In this document: positions 33,992 through 42,409 of the stretch, piece by piece
Position numbering within the stretch: the first letter of the stretch is position 1
How the letters are laid out: the number at the start of each line of letters is the position of its first letter
Source of the DNA: Actinomadura cremea
GTDB lineage: Bacteria; Actinomycetota; Actinomycetes; Streptosporangiales; Streptosporangiaceae
Reading direction: 5' to 3'
NCBI RefSeq assembly: GCF_014648495.1
Contig: NZ_BMRF01000013.1
Span: 1-64,000, forward strand
Length of the DNA: 64,000 nucleotides
Notes under the pieces: generated by a model
Told to the model about the DNA's origin: nothing
Databases searched by the model: none
The model's input: only the letters and a program-made list of their open reading frames with translations
Position numbers and translations under genes: made by a program

Positions 33992-36307
33992 GGCGATCGG
34001 CGAGGGAGCGCGGAGGATCTGCGGCGGCGGTACAAGGCGGCGCGGCGGCTCTGCCCGGGGGAACCCGAGGGCGACAAGGAACGCTACCTGGACGTGCTGG
34101 AGGTGCTGCACGCGGACGCCGAGGCGTACGGCGAGCCGGAGATCCTGTTCGAGATCCGCATCGAGTACGCCTACTCGCTGAGCATCAAGGGGTGGAAGGA
34201 GCACTCCCGGGAGGTCACTTCGCGTTGGCTGGCGGTCCTCCGGAAGAGCCTGCTGATGTGGCACGACGCGCCGCACCGGTTCCGTGCGGCCGACGTCTCG
34301 GCGATGTGGACGCAGTTCTACCGGCTCCTCGACTGGTACACCCGGTTCCACCCCGAACCGGCCGACCGGGTGAACCGGCTGATCGACGAACTGGAACGGT
34401 ACTGCCCGCCCACCAGGACCGGAGTCCGGTACGCGCTCGACACCGCGCGCATGAGGATCGCGGCCCGCCGCGGCGACGTCGACGAGGTCGACCGGCTCTG
34501 GCGCGGGCTGCGCGTGCGGGAGGTGCCGGAGGAGCATTTCGTCCGCGACAGCCTGCCCGTGGCCGGCGCGACCATGTGGACGAGGCTCGGCCGGTACGAC
34601 CGCGCGATCGAGGCGATGGCGCCCCTGCTCGCCGGACAGGTCCCCACGGACGGCGCGCGCGTGTACGAGGACGACCTCCTCATGCCGTACCTGCACACAG
34701 GGCGGGTGGACGAGGCGGTAGCGGTGCACCAGCGCACCCACACCCGGTCCGGCATGAAGCTCGAGGACGTCGCCGCGCACCTGGAGTTCTGCGCCCGGAC
34801 CGGCAACGAGGAACGCGGGCTGGACGTCCTGCACCGCAACCTGAAGCGGATCGGGTACGGCTGCCAGTACGTCGTCGAGGCGTGGACGGCGGCCGCGGCG
34901 GCGCTGCTGTGCCTGCGGGCCGCCGCCAAGGGACTCGATCGGGAATGGGTCTGGCCGTGCGACTGCGCCGACCCCGACTGCACCGTTGCGGCGCTCTGGA
35001 GTGCGGCCGGTCTCGGCGGCCACCTGCGCTGGAACGCGCTCAAGTTCGCCCGGCGGGTGGACAGGCTGAACGGGACGTCCTCCTTCGGGGAGCGGATCGA
35101 CGCGTTGATCCACGCCGAACCGCTGATCGAGCGGCTCGAACTACCGCCGGACTCCGAACCTCCCGCGTACTCGGCCGTCCCGCGGCCGTCCGGGCACCTG
35201 GACGTCCGGGACGCCGACGGTCTGCGCGGGAGGCTTGAGCGGGCCCGCGAGATGGAGCCGCGGATGCCGCGCATCGTGCTGACCCAGCGGGTGGTACAGA
35301 ACGCGATGGCGGCCGGTGCCGTGGACGTGCTCGCCGAGGCCCGTTTCCAGCTCCTGGACGACCTGCTGCAGCCCCGCTGGCACCGTTTGCCGACCCCGCG
35401 CTTCTCGGCGCTGCGTGAGCTGTTCCGCTTGCTGGACGAGCGAGCGACCCCGGCGGAACCGGGGCGGATCGACGCGCTGTGGCGGGCCGTCCCGGTCGTG
35501 CTGGACGGGGCGCTCACCCGGCCGGGACCGCACCTGCGGCAGGTGCACGAGCTTCTCGACGCGGCGGAGCGGCGCCGCCGTCCCGGCACCGAGGACCTGC
35601 ACCACGTCCGCTGGTTCCGCACCGAGGCCGCCGCCCGGTCCGGGAACGCCGACGCGGCCCGCGCGGCCTGGGCCCGCTTCCGCGAGCTGCCGCCGGTGAA
35701 GACGTACACCGACCGCGAGCACGTCCTGCGCGGCGTGGTGTGGTGGCTCGACCTCGGCTGCGACCGGGACGCCATCGCGGCGGCGGCGCCGATCCTCGAA
35801 GGCGGCGACGACCGGCGCGAGGACCTCCTCCTGCCCGCCTACCTGCGCACCGGCCGGACGGACGACGCCCGCGAGGTGCACGAGCGCACCCACGGGACGG
35901 CGCGGCACGCCCCCGAGGTCACCGCCCACCTGCACTACTGCGCGGAGACCGGCCTCCTCGAACGCGGACGGGAGATCCTCCACCGGACCCTCGACCTGTT
36001 CCACGGCTCGAACGCGGACGACGACTTCACGTTCGCGGACATGCGGCTGTACGCGGCCGGGGCCCGGATGTGCGAGCTGCTGGCGAACGCCGGGCACACC
36101 GCGGCCTGGACCTGGCCCGCCGACGAGTGCTGCGCCGACGAGCACGACTGGACCTACGCGCGGCTGGCGAAGGAGTGCCGCAGGTCCGTCGCCGAGGAGG
36201 CCCGCCGCTGGGAGGAGGTGCTCGGCACGGCCTTCCACACGCGCGCGGTCGCCGGACGAACCCCGGGCGAGGCGGGAACCGGCGGCGGGGGCCGATCATC
36301 TCAGTGA
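33986..36307 (+). CDS. TPR-like helical-repeat protein, paralogue 1
   Basis: About 773 residues from a GTG at 33986, chosen because the repeated element ends here and because the N-terminus then aligns with paralogue 2 (38075). The protein is an internal two-fold repeat of TPR-like helices: LMPYLHTGRVDEAVAVHQRT ... HLEFCARTGNEERGLDVLHRNL in the first half matches LLPAYLRTGRTDDAREVHERT ... HLHYCAETGLLERGREILHRTL in the second. A Cys cluster WPCDCADPDC closes the first half and WPADECCADEHDW the second. No enzyme motif or signal peptide is seen. It precedes the HSP90-like gene by one base, so a co-chaperone or client-adaptor role is plausible but inferred. Confidence 0.8.
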   Translation: MVGDRRGSAEDLRRRYKAARRLCPGEPEGDKERYLDVLEVLHADAEAYGEPEILFEIRIEYAYSLSIKGWKEHSREVTSRWLAVLRKSLLMWHDAPHRFRAADVSAMWTQFYRLLDWYTRFHPEPADRVNRLIDELERYCPPTRTGVRYALDTARMRIAARRGDVDEVDRLWRGLRVREVPEEHFVRDSLPVAGATMWTRLGRYDRAIEAMAPLLAGQVPTDGARVYEDDLLMPYLHTGRVDEAVAVHQRTHTRSGMKLEDVAAHLEFCARTGNEERGLDVLHRNLKRIGYGCQYVVEAWTAAAAALLCLRAAAKGLDREWVWPCDCADPDCTVAALWSAAGLGGHLRWNALKFARRVDRLNGTSSFGERIDALIHAEPLIERLELPPDSEPPAYSAVPRPSGHLDVRDADGLRGRLERAREMEPRMPRIVLTQRVVQNAMAAGAVDVLAEARFQLLDDLLQPRWHRLPTPRFSALRELFRLLDERATPAEPGRIDALWRAVPVVLDGALTRPGPHLRQVHELLDAAERRRRPGTEDLHHVRWFRTEAAARSGNADAARAAWARFRELPPVKTYTDREHVLRGVVWWLDLGCDRDAIAAAAPILEGGDDRREDLLLPAYLRTGRTDDAREVHERTHGTARHAPEVTAHLHYCAETGLLERGREILHRTLDLFHGSNADDDFTFADMRLYAAGARMCELLANAGHTAAWTWPADECCADEHDWTYARLAKECRRSVAEEARRWEEVLGTAFHTRAVAGRTPGEAGTGGGGRSSQ

Positions 36308-36314
36308 CGTGATG
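36275..36314 (+). promoter_or_regulatory. 40-bp element before the HSP90 gene
   Basis: Second copy of the element at 33952. Here it covers the last codons of TPR paralogue 1 and ends in GACGTGATG, so that the HSP90 start (GTG 36309 or ATG 36312) falls at the same place as the TPR start. If it is a promoter, the HSP90 gene has its own within the operon. The element is not present before TPR paralogue 2. Confidence 0.5.
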
Positions 36315-38075
36315 ACGAGTCAGGAGCCCACGGGGGCCCGCAACTTCAACGTCGATCTGCGCGGGATCGTCGACCTGCTGAGCCGGCACCTCTACAGCAG
36401 CCCGCGCGTCTACGTGCGGGAGCTGCTGCAGAACGCGGTGGACGCGATGACCGCGCGGGGCGGCGGGACGGACGGGGCGGACGGGGCGGACGGGGCGGCG
36501 CCGATCCGGTTCGAGACCGGGAACGGGGAGCTGCGGGTCCACGACGCGGGGATCGGGCTCACCGAGGCGCAGGTGCACGAGCTGCTCGCGACGATCGGGA
36601 ACTCGTCCAAGCGGGACGAGCTGGGGCTGGCGCGGCACGACTTCCTCGGGCAGTTCGGGATCGGGCTGCTGTCGTGCTTCCTCGTCGCCGACGAGATCGA
36701 GGTCGTGACGCGCAGCGCGGCCGAGGAGGACGCGCCGGCGGTCGTGTGGCGGGGGCACGCGGACGGGCACTACACCGTGGAGCCGGGGCGGCGGGTCGAG
36801 GCCGGGACGACCGTCGTGCTGCGCGCTCGCAGGGACTTCGAGCACTGGCTCGAGGCGTCCACGGTGCGGGAGCTGGTGCGGCACTACGGCGTGATGCTGC
36901 CCTTCGACGTCCGGGTGGACGGGGAGCGGGTCACCGACGCGACGCCGCCGTGGGAGCAGGGGCGCGAGGAGCTCCTCGGGTACGGGACGCGGGTGCTGGG
37001 CGCGGTGCCGTTCGACGCCGTCGAGCTGTCGGTGCCGGAGGCGGGGCTGCGCGGCGCGGCGTTCGTCCTGCCGTACGAGAGCAATCCGAGCGAGCGGGCG
37101 ACGCACCGGGTGTACCTCAAGCGGATGCTGCTGGGCGACCGGGTCGAGGGCGTCCTGCCGGAGTGGGCGTTCTTCGTCCGGTGCGTCCTGGACGCCGGGG
37201 AGCTGCGGCCGACGGCGAGCCGGGAGCAGCTGTACGACGACGACCTCCTGGCGGTGACGCGGGAGCGGCTCGGCGACGCGCTGCGGTCCTGGCTGGTGGG
37301 GCTGGCCGCGACGGACCCCGCGCGGATGCGGGAGTTCCTGAAGGTGCACTACCGCGGGGTCATGGCGCTGGCGGTGCACGACGTCGAGATGCTGCGGATC
37401 GTGGACGACCAGGTCCCCTTCGAGACGAGCGAGGGGCACCTCACGCTCGCCGAGCTGCGGGCCCGGCACCGGACGATCCGGTACACGCCGCGGGTCGAGG
37501 AGTTCCGGCAGCTGTCGGGCATCGCCGCCGCGCAGGGCATCGCCCTCGTGAACGGCGGTTACGTGTACCACGTCGAGATCCTGAACCGGCTGCGGCGGAT
37601 CGACCCGGGACTGGACGTCGGCAGGCTGGAGACGTCGGAGCTCGCGACCCGGTTCGACCCCGTCGGTCCCGGCGTGGAGTTCGCCGCCCGCGACTTCCTC
37701 GCGACCGCGAAGCGGACCCTGGCGGGGCGGGACTGCGACCCGCTGCTGCGGTCGTTCTCCCCCGCGTCGCTGCCCGTCCTGTACCTGGACGGCGCGCCGG
37801 GCGGGCACGGCGCGGACGAGGCGGACGGCGTCTGGGCGGAGCTGATCGGCGGCGGCGCGAAGGAGAAGGACGGGCCGCGGCTGGTGTTCAACCACCGCAA
37901 CCCGGTCGTCGCGCGGCTGACCAGCACCGCGAACGTCCGGGTCGTGGAGCTGTCGGTCGAGGCGATGTACGGGTACGCGCTGCTGACCGGGAACCGCCCG
38001 CTGCGGCCGGACGACGTGGCCGGGGTGAACCGCGCGTTCCTCGGCCTGGTCGAGCACGCGGTCCGGGAGGGCTGA
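36309..38075 (+). CDS. HSP90-family ATPase (HtpG-like)
   Basis: A 588-residue HSP90-family protein. The GHKL nucleotide pocket has RELLQNAVDAM (Glu38 and Asn42 from this start), HDAGIGLT for the usual DNGIGMT, TIGNSSKR, and GQFGIGLLS near residue 114. The middle domain contains LPYESNPS and RVYLKRMLLGD (HtpG has a similar client-binding strand). The C-terminal dimerisation region is shorter than in HtpG. A Gly-Ala-Asp repeat (GADGADGA) near residue 55 replaces the usual loop. This actinobacterial HSP90 branch is separate from HtpG. It lies between two paralogous TPR genes and overlaps the second by one base (TGATG). It probably remodels partner proteins with ATP. Confidence 0.88.
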   Translation: MMTSQEPTGARNFNVDLRGIVDLLSRHLYSSPRVYVRELLQNAVDAMTARGGGTDGADGADGAAPIRFETGNGELRVHDAGIGLTEAQVHELLATIGNSSKRDELGLARHDFLGQFGIGLLSCFLVADEIEVVTRSAAEEDAPAVVWRGHADGHYTVEPGRRVEAGTTVVLRARRDFEHWLEASTVRELVRHYGVMLPFDVRVDGERVTDATPPWEQGREELLGYGTRVLGAVPFDAVELSVPEAGLRGAAFVLPYESNPSERATHRVYLKRMLLGDRVEGVLPEWAFFVRCVLDAGELRPTASREQLYDDDLLAVTRERLGDALRSWLVGLAATDPARMREFLKVHYRGVMALAVHDVEMLRIVDDQVPFETSEGHLTLAELRARHRTIRYTPRVEEFRQLSGIAAAQGIALVNGGYVYHVEILNRLRRIDPGLDVGRLETSELATRFDPVGPGVEFAARDFLATAKRTLAGRDCDPLLRSFSPASLPVLYLDGAPGGHGADEADGVWAELIGGGAKEKDGPRLVFNHRNPVVARLTSTANVRVVELSVEAMYGYALLTGNRPLRPDDVAGVNRAFLGLVEHAVREG

Positions 38076-40351
38076 TGGCGGCGCTCGACAAGGCGGAGCT
38101 GGAGCGGCGGCTCGGCGCGGCGTGGCGGCTCGATCCCGACGAGCCCGGCGGCGGGAAGGAGATCTTCGTCGCGGCGATGGAGGCGGTGCTGGCCGACGCC
38201 GAGGCGCTCGGCGACCCGGAGATGCTGTTCAAGGTCCGCATCGACTACACGTACTCGCTGCGCTCGAAGAGCTGGAAGGGGCACTCCCGGGAGGTCATCG
38301 GCGAGGCGCTCGGCGTGCTCCGGGCCTGCGTGCTGATGTGGCACGCCGAACCCCACCGCTACGGCCCCGCGCACGTCACCGCCATGTGGACGCAGCTGTG
38401 CAACGTCCTCGACTGGTACGTCCGGATGGACGTCGAGCCCGCCGACCGCGTCGGGCGGCTGATCGACGAGCTGGAGCGGTACTGCCCGCCGACGCGGCGC
38501 TGGTCGCGGTACGCGCTCGACGACACCCGCATGGACCTGGAGGCGCGCCGCGGGAACATCGCCGAGGTCGAGCGGCTGTGGCGGCGGTTGCAGGCGCAGG
38601 GGACGCCGGAGGAGCACTTCGTCGCCGACGGGCACGCCGGCGGGCACGCGCTCATGTGGACGCGGTTCGAACGGTACGACCTCGCCATCGCGTCGCTCGC
38701 GCCCGTGGCGGCCGGGCGGATCCCGGTGAGCGAGGGCAACGCGTACGAGACCGGCCTGCTGATGCCGTACCTGCACACCGGGCGGCTCGACGAGGCGGTG
38801 GCGGCGCACCAGCGCACGTACGCGCTTCCCGGGCTGACGTACGAGGACGTCGCCGCGCACCTGGAGTTCTGCGCCCGGACCGGCAACGAGGAACGCGGGC
38901 TCGACGTCCTGCACCGCAACCTGGACCGGATCGGGTTCGACTGCCGGTACGCCGTCCACATGTGGACGGCGGCAGCGGCGGCGCTGCTGTGCCGCCGGGT
39001 CTGCGCGCTGGGGCTCGACCGGGAGTGGTTCTGGCCGTGCCGGTGCGACGAGCCCGACTGCGACTACCTGCCGCTGATCACCTACGCCAAGCTGGGCGAG
39101 CAGCTGCGGTGGAGCGCGGTCGACCTCGCCCGGCGGATCGGCGAGATGGACGGGACCACGTACCTCGCGGACCGGATCGAGGCGCTGATCCTCGCCGAAC
39201 CCGTCGTCGACCGCCTCGCGCTGCCCGCGCCCGCGGCCCCTCCCGCGCGGGACGCCGCTCCCCCGCCCGCCGCGCACCTCGACGCCACCGACGCCGCCGG
39301 CCTGCGGCGCGAGCTCGACCGGGCGCGGGCGATCGAGGCGGGCAGGCCGCGCATCGGCCGGACGCAGCAGGTGGTGCAGAACGCGACCGTCGGCGGGGTC
39401 GCGGACGTCCTCGTGGAGGCCCGGTTCGCGCTGCTGGACGACCTGCTGGCGGAGCGCCGCGAACGGTGGCGGCAGGATCTGTTCGCGACGCTGGTGGAGC
39501 TGTTCCGCCTGCACGACGAGCGTCCGGCGCTGTTCGGCGCGGAGCGGCTGGACGCGATGTGGCGGGCGGTGCCCGTCGCGCTCGGGCGGGTCCTCACGCG
39601 CACCGGCCCGCACCTGCGGGGGATCGGCGACCTGCTCGACCGGCTGGAGGGGCGCTGCCGCCCCGGCACCGACGACCTGCACCATGTCCGCTGGTTCCGG
39701 ACGGAGACCGGGGCCCGGTCCGGTGACGTGGACGCGACGCCGGCCGCGTGGGCGGAGTTCCGCGCGCTGCCGCCGTCCGGGCGGTACGCCGAACGCGGGC
39801 ACGTCCTACGGAGCGTCCAGTGGTGGCTCGACCTGGGGTGCGACGACGAGGCGTTCGCCGCGATGGAGCCGCTCGCGGGCGACGAGCGCGAGGACCTCCT
39901 GCTGCCCGCCCTGCTGAGGGCGGGACGCGCGGAGGAGGCGCGGGAGGTGCACGAGCGCGGGTACCGGACGGCGTCCGGCGCGGCCGAGGTCGGGGCCCAC
40001 CTGCTGTACTGCGCGGAGACCGGGGCGCTGGAGCACGGCCGGGAGATCGTCCTGCGATCCCTCCCCCTGTACTGCATCCATGCGGACGAGGACTTCGAGT
40101 TCGATCTCCTGCGCGCGTACTCGGGGGCGATCCGCGTGTGCGAGCGGCTCGTGGCGGCGGGCCGCGACGAGACGTGGACGTGGCCCGCCGACGAGAGCTG
40201 CGGCCCCGAGGACGGCTGGAGCTTCTCCCGGATGGGCGAGGGAGCCCGCGTCCACCTCGGCATGTACACGCGCCGCTGGGAGGAGGTCCTCGGCACGTCC
40301 TTCCACACCCGGGCCGTCCGGGCGCTCGCCGACGCCGACGCCGCCGCCTAG
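38075..40351 (+). CDS. TPR-like helical-repeat protein, paralogue 2
   Basis: A 758-residue paralogue of the protein at 33986, collinear over its whole length, including the internal two-fold repeat. Shared marks are LMPYLHTGRLDEAVAAHQRT, HLEFCARTGNEERGLDVLHRNL, the Cys cluster WPCRCDEPDC and the closing WPADESCGPEDGW and RRWEEVLGTSFHTRAV. It starts at an ATG overlapping the HSP90 stop (TGATG), so the two are translationally coupled. The two paralogues therefore flank the HSP90 gene on one operon. The central 420-450 region, a Pro/Ala-rich linker between the halves, is the least conserved part. No enzymatic motif was recognised. Confidence 0.82.
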   Translation: MAALDKAELERRLGAAWRLDPDEPGGGKEIFVAAMEAVLADAEALGDPEMLFKVRIDYTYSLRSKSWKGHSREVIGEALGVLRACVLMWHAEPHRYGPAHVTAMWTQLCNVLDWYVRMDVEPADRVGRLIDELERYCPPTRRWSRYALDDTRMDLEARRGNIAEVERLWRRLQAQGTPEEHFVADGHAGGHALMWTRFERYDLAIASLAPVAAGRIPVSEGNAYETGLLMPYLHTGRLDEAVAAHQRTYALPGLTYEDVAAHLEFCARTGNEERGLDVLHRNLDRIGFDCRYAVHMWTAAAAALLCRRVCALGLDREWFWPCRCDEPDCDYLPLITYAKLGEQLRWSAVDLARRIGEMDGTTYLADRIEALILAEPVVDRLALPAPAAPPARDAAPPPAAHLDATDAAGLRRELDRARAIEAGRPRIGRTQQVVQNATVGGVADVLVEARFALLDDLLAERRERWRQDLFATLVELFRLHDERPALFGAERLDAMWRAVPVALGRVLTRTGPHLRGIGDLLDRLEGRCRPGTDDLHHVRWFRTETGARSGDVDATPAAWAEFRALPPSGRYAERGHVLRSVQWWLDLGCDDEAFAAMEPLAGDEREDLLLPALLRAGRAEEAREVHERGYRTASGAAEVGAHLLYCAETGALEHGREIVLRSLPLYCIHADEDFEFDLLRAYSGAIRVCERLVAAGRDETWTWPADESCGPEDGWSFSRMGEGARVHLGMYTRRWEEVLGTSFHTRAVRALADADAAA

Positions 40352-40358
40352 CCGCCGC

Positions 40359-40934
40359 CTAGCCGAACAGCAGCGGCGTCCACACGGCGACGTTCCCGGC
40401 GACCACCAGGCCCATCGAGTACTGCAGGAAGGAGTGCTTCCGCCAGATGATCTTGGAGAGGGCGATGAGCTGCGTGCTGAGGACGAGCTTGTTGCGCTGC
40501 TCGCCGCCGCCCTCGAGGGCGGCCACGAGCTCCTCCGGGCTCCAGCGGCGCAGGTGCCCGAAGTAGACGTAGTTGCCGCGCCAGTTCCGCCGCGCCTCCC
40601 GGCGGTTGAGCTGCGGGAAGACCGCCGACCCGGCCAGGATGATCGCGCCCACCAGCAGCGCGAGCCCGGCGGCGAAGGTCCACGTCTCGAGCGTCGTGAG
40701 CCGTTCGAGCCGCTTTCCCGACTGGGCGAAGGCGACGATCAGCCCCAGGATCGCCGTTTCCAGCGTCAGGATCACCGACGCCTTCGCGTCCACCTTGGCG
40801 GTCCAGTCGTGGAGCGCCTGGTGGACCCGCCACGCGTACGCCTCGAACGGCTGCTCCCGTTCCCGCTCCGGCCCGCGCCGGTACCGGTCCGACGTTCCCT
40901 GGTCCGACGTTCCCTGGTCCGACGTCTGCGTCAT
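40359..40934 (-). CDS. Pycsar-type membrane effector (PycTM/DUF5706)
   Basis: A 191-residue protein with the PycTM layout: a short soluble N-terminus, the W-x-x-KVDAKAS motif (TAKVDAKASVILTL), helix 1 (~52-70), helix 2 (~87-107) ending VFPQL, the signature YFGHLRRWSPEELVAAL and a terminal helix (~169-189). Family members oligomerise in the membrane after a cyclic pyrimidine nucleotide signal and make it leaky. No uridylate or cytidylate cyclase is visible anywhere in this window. The N-terminus has a repeated TSDQG encoded by a 15-bp tandem repeat. It converges on TPR paralogue 2 with 7 bases between stops and is divergent from the gene at 41087. Confidence 0.82.
   Translation of the reverse strand: MTQTSDQGTSDQGTSDRYRRGPEREREQPFEAYAWRVHQALHDWTAKVDAKASVILTLETAILGLIVAFAQSGKRLERLTTLETWTFAAGLALLVGAIILAGSAVFPQLNRREARRNWRGNYVYFGHLRRWSPEELVAALEGGGEQRNKLVLSTQLIALSKIIWRKHSFLQYSMGLVVAGNVAVWTPLLFG
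40886..40925 (-). repeat. 15-bp tandem repeat in the PycTM N-terminus
   Basis: Two full copies and two-thirds of a third copy of ggtccgacgttccct (+ strand). On the coding strand it gives the TSDQGTSDQGTSD sequence near residues 4-16. The repeat preserves frame. Confidence 0.9.
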
Positions 40935-41086
40935 GCCGCCTCCCTGCGTCGCCCCTGCACCTGAGACGCCGGTGCGCGGCGGGCGGGATTCGCGAGGAAC
41001 GGCGATATGCCTTTTCGGTAAGCACGTCCCGGGACGGCAGAAAATGCGGTGATCTCGGGGAGGTCGGGGCAGTAGGGTGCGCGCTC

Positions 41087-42385
41087 ATGGACGATCCGCA
41101 GGCGTTGCTCGACGACGGCGACATCCCCGGGCTGCTGCGGCACCTGCGAGCGAACGCCGAGACGATGGACCTCCGGGACCTGGCGCGGCTGCTCGAGGGC
41201 GCCGCCGCGGCGTCCGGGTTCGACGACCTGCGGGAGGCCGCGGCGGCCGTGGCCGGGACCGGCGGACGGCGGCGGCTCGGCCTCGGCGGGCGCGGCGGGC
41301 CGGGCGCGCAGGAGCTGTACGACTTCGGGTACGCGTGCGTCGAGCGCGGGGTCGCGGCCCTGGCCGTCCCGGCGCTGCGGGCGGCGCTGGAGCTGCTGCC
41401 CGGCGAGGTCGGGCTCGTGCGGGAGCTGGTCGCCGCGCTGGAGGAGGATCACCGCCACGCGGACGCGGTCGCGGCGCTGGACGCGCACGCGGCGCTGCTG
41501 GAGCCGTGGCCGGACCGGTACCTGCTCGCCTACAACGCGTTCATGGCCGGGGACGCGGCCCGTGCCGAGGAGACGGCGCGGGTGCTGCCCCGGCCCGACG
41601 AGACGTGGACGCCCGCCGCGGAACGGCTGGAGCGGATGCTGGCGCGGGCGCGGGCCGTCCGCCCGGTGTCGCCGCTGGACGAGCGCGACCTGCGGGGCTG
41701 GCAGTTCGCGATCGGCGGGACGGTGCTGCTGTCGCTGTCGCCGCACGGATTCGACGCCGGGATGTCCGGCCGGTTCGCCTACCTCGGGGACGGCTACGGG
41801 ACGTGCCGCCTCGCCGTCGAGCGGCTCCGCCTCGTGCTGGACGCGGCCGGGGCGCGGCCGGACCGGGTGATGCCGCTGCCCGACCGGTCCAGCACGATCC
41901 TGGGCCTGGCGGCCGCGGAACTGCTCGGGCTGCCGGTGGCGCCGTTCGAGCCGGGACGCCCGGACGCGCTCGCCGTCGCCTACGACCTGACCGAGGCGGA
42001 CCCCGAGGTGCTCGGCGGGCTGTGGGAGCGGGCCGAGGGGCAGGTGCTGTTCGAGCACGCCACCTGCTGGACGTCCCCGCCGCCGGTCACCGCGGACGTG
42101 AGCGGGCTGCTGCACCAGGTGGTCGTCCCGCCGTGGGGCGCGGGGCTCCGGGCCGGGGAGGACGGGTCGGTGGAGCGGACCGAGCCGGACGCGCGGCCCG
42201 CCGAGGAGGTCGCCGCCGAGATCGTCCGGACCGAGCCGGACCGGGACGCGGGCGACGGCGCGACCCCGCCGGACCCGGACGGCGCACCGGCGGCGCTGGT
42301 CGCGGCCGCGCGGGCGCGGTGGCTCACCGGGCCCAGGGAGCCGGTCCGGTCCCCCGGGCCCGTGCGCAGCTCGCGGTTCGCCTGA
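41087..42385 (+). CDS. unrecognised protein with helical-repeat N-terminus
   Basis: A 432-residue protein I cannot name. Residues ~1-190 are helical and TPR-like (ALRAALELLPGEVGLVRELVAAL, YLLAYNAFMAGDAARAEETARVL). From ~205 comes an alpha/beta section (GWQFAIGGTVLLSLSP, LGDGYGTCRLAVERLRLVL, VMPLPDRSSTILGLAAAELLG) that hints at a nucleotide- or phosphoribosyl-binding fold, though without a clear motif. The last 50 residues are Pro/Arg-rich. It starts at an ATG with CAGTAGGGT ten bases upstream, which may be a -10 region of a leaderless transcript. It lies beside the PycTM gene (divergent) and converges on the DUF4132 array. Confidence 0.7.
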   Translation: MDDPQALLDDGDIPGLLRHLRANAETMDLRDLARLLEGAAAASGFDDLREAAAAVAGTGGRRRLGLGGRGGPGAQELYDFGYACVERGVAALAVPALRAALELLPGEVGLVRELVAALEEDHRHADAVAALDAHAALLEPWPDRYLLAYNAFMAGDAARAEETARVLPRPDETWTPAAERLERMLARARAVRPVSPLDERDLRGWQFAIGGTVLLSLSPHGFDAGMSGRFAYLGDGYGTCRLAVERLRLVLDAAGARPDRVMPLPDRSSTILGLAAAELLGLPVAPFEPGRPDALAVAYDLTEADPEVLGGLWERAEGQVLFEHATCWTSPPPVTADVSGLLHQVVVPPWGAGLRAGEDGSVERTEPDARPAEEVAAEIVRTEPDRDAGDGATPPDPDGAPAALVAAARARWLTGPREPVRSPGPVRSSRFA

Positions 42386-42409
42386 CGCCGTCGGCGGGGC
42401 CGTCCTCGG

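Noticed and set aside
36309-38075. Naming the HSP90 gene htpG
   Set aside because: It has variant pocket motifs (DAGIG), a shorter C-terminus and sits in an operon of unknown function, so a housekeeping symbol would mislead.
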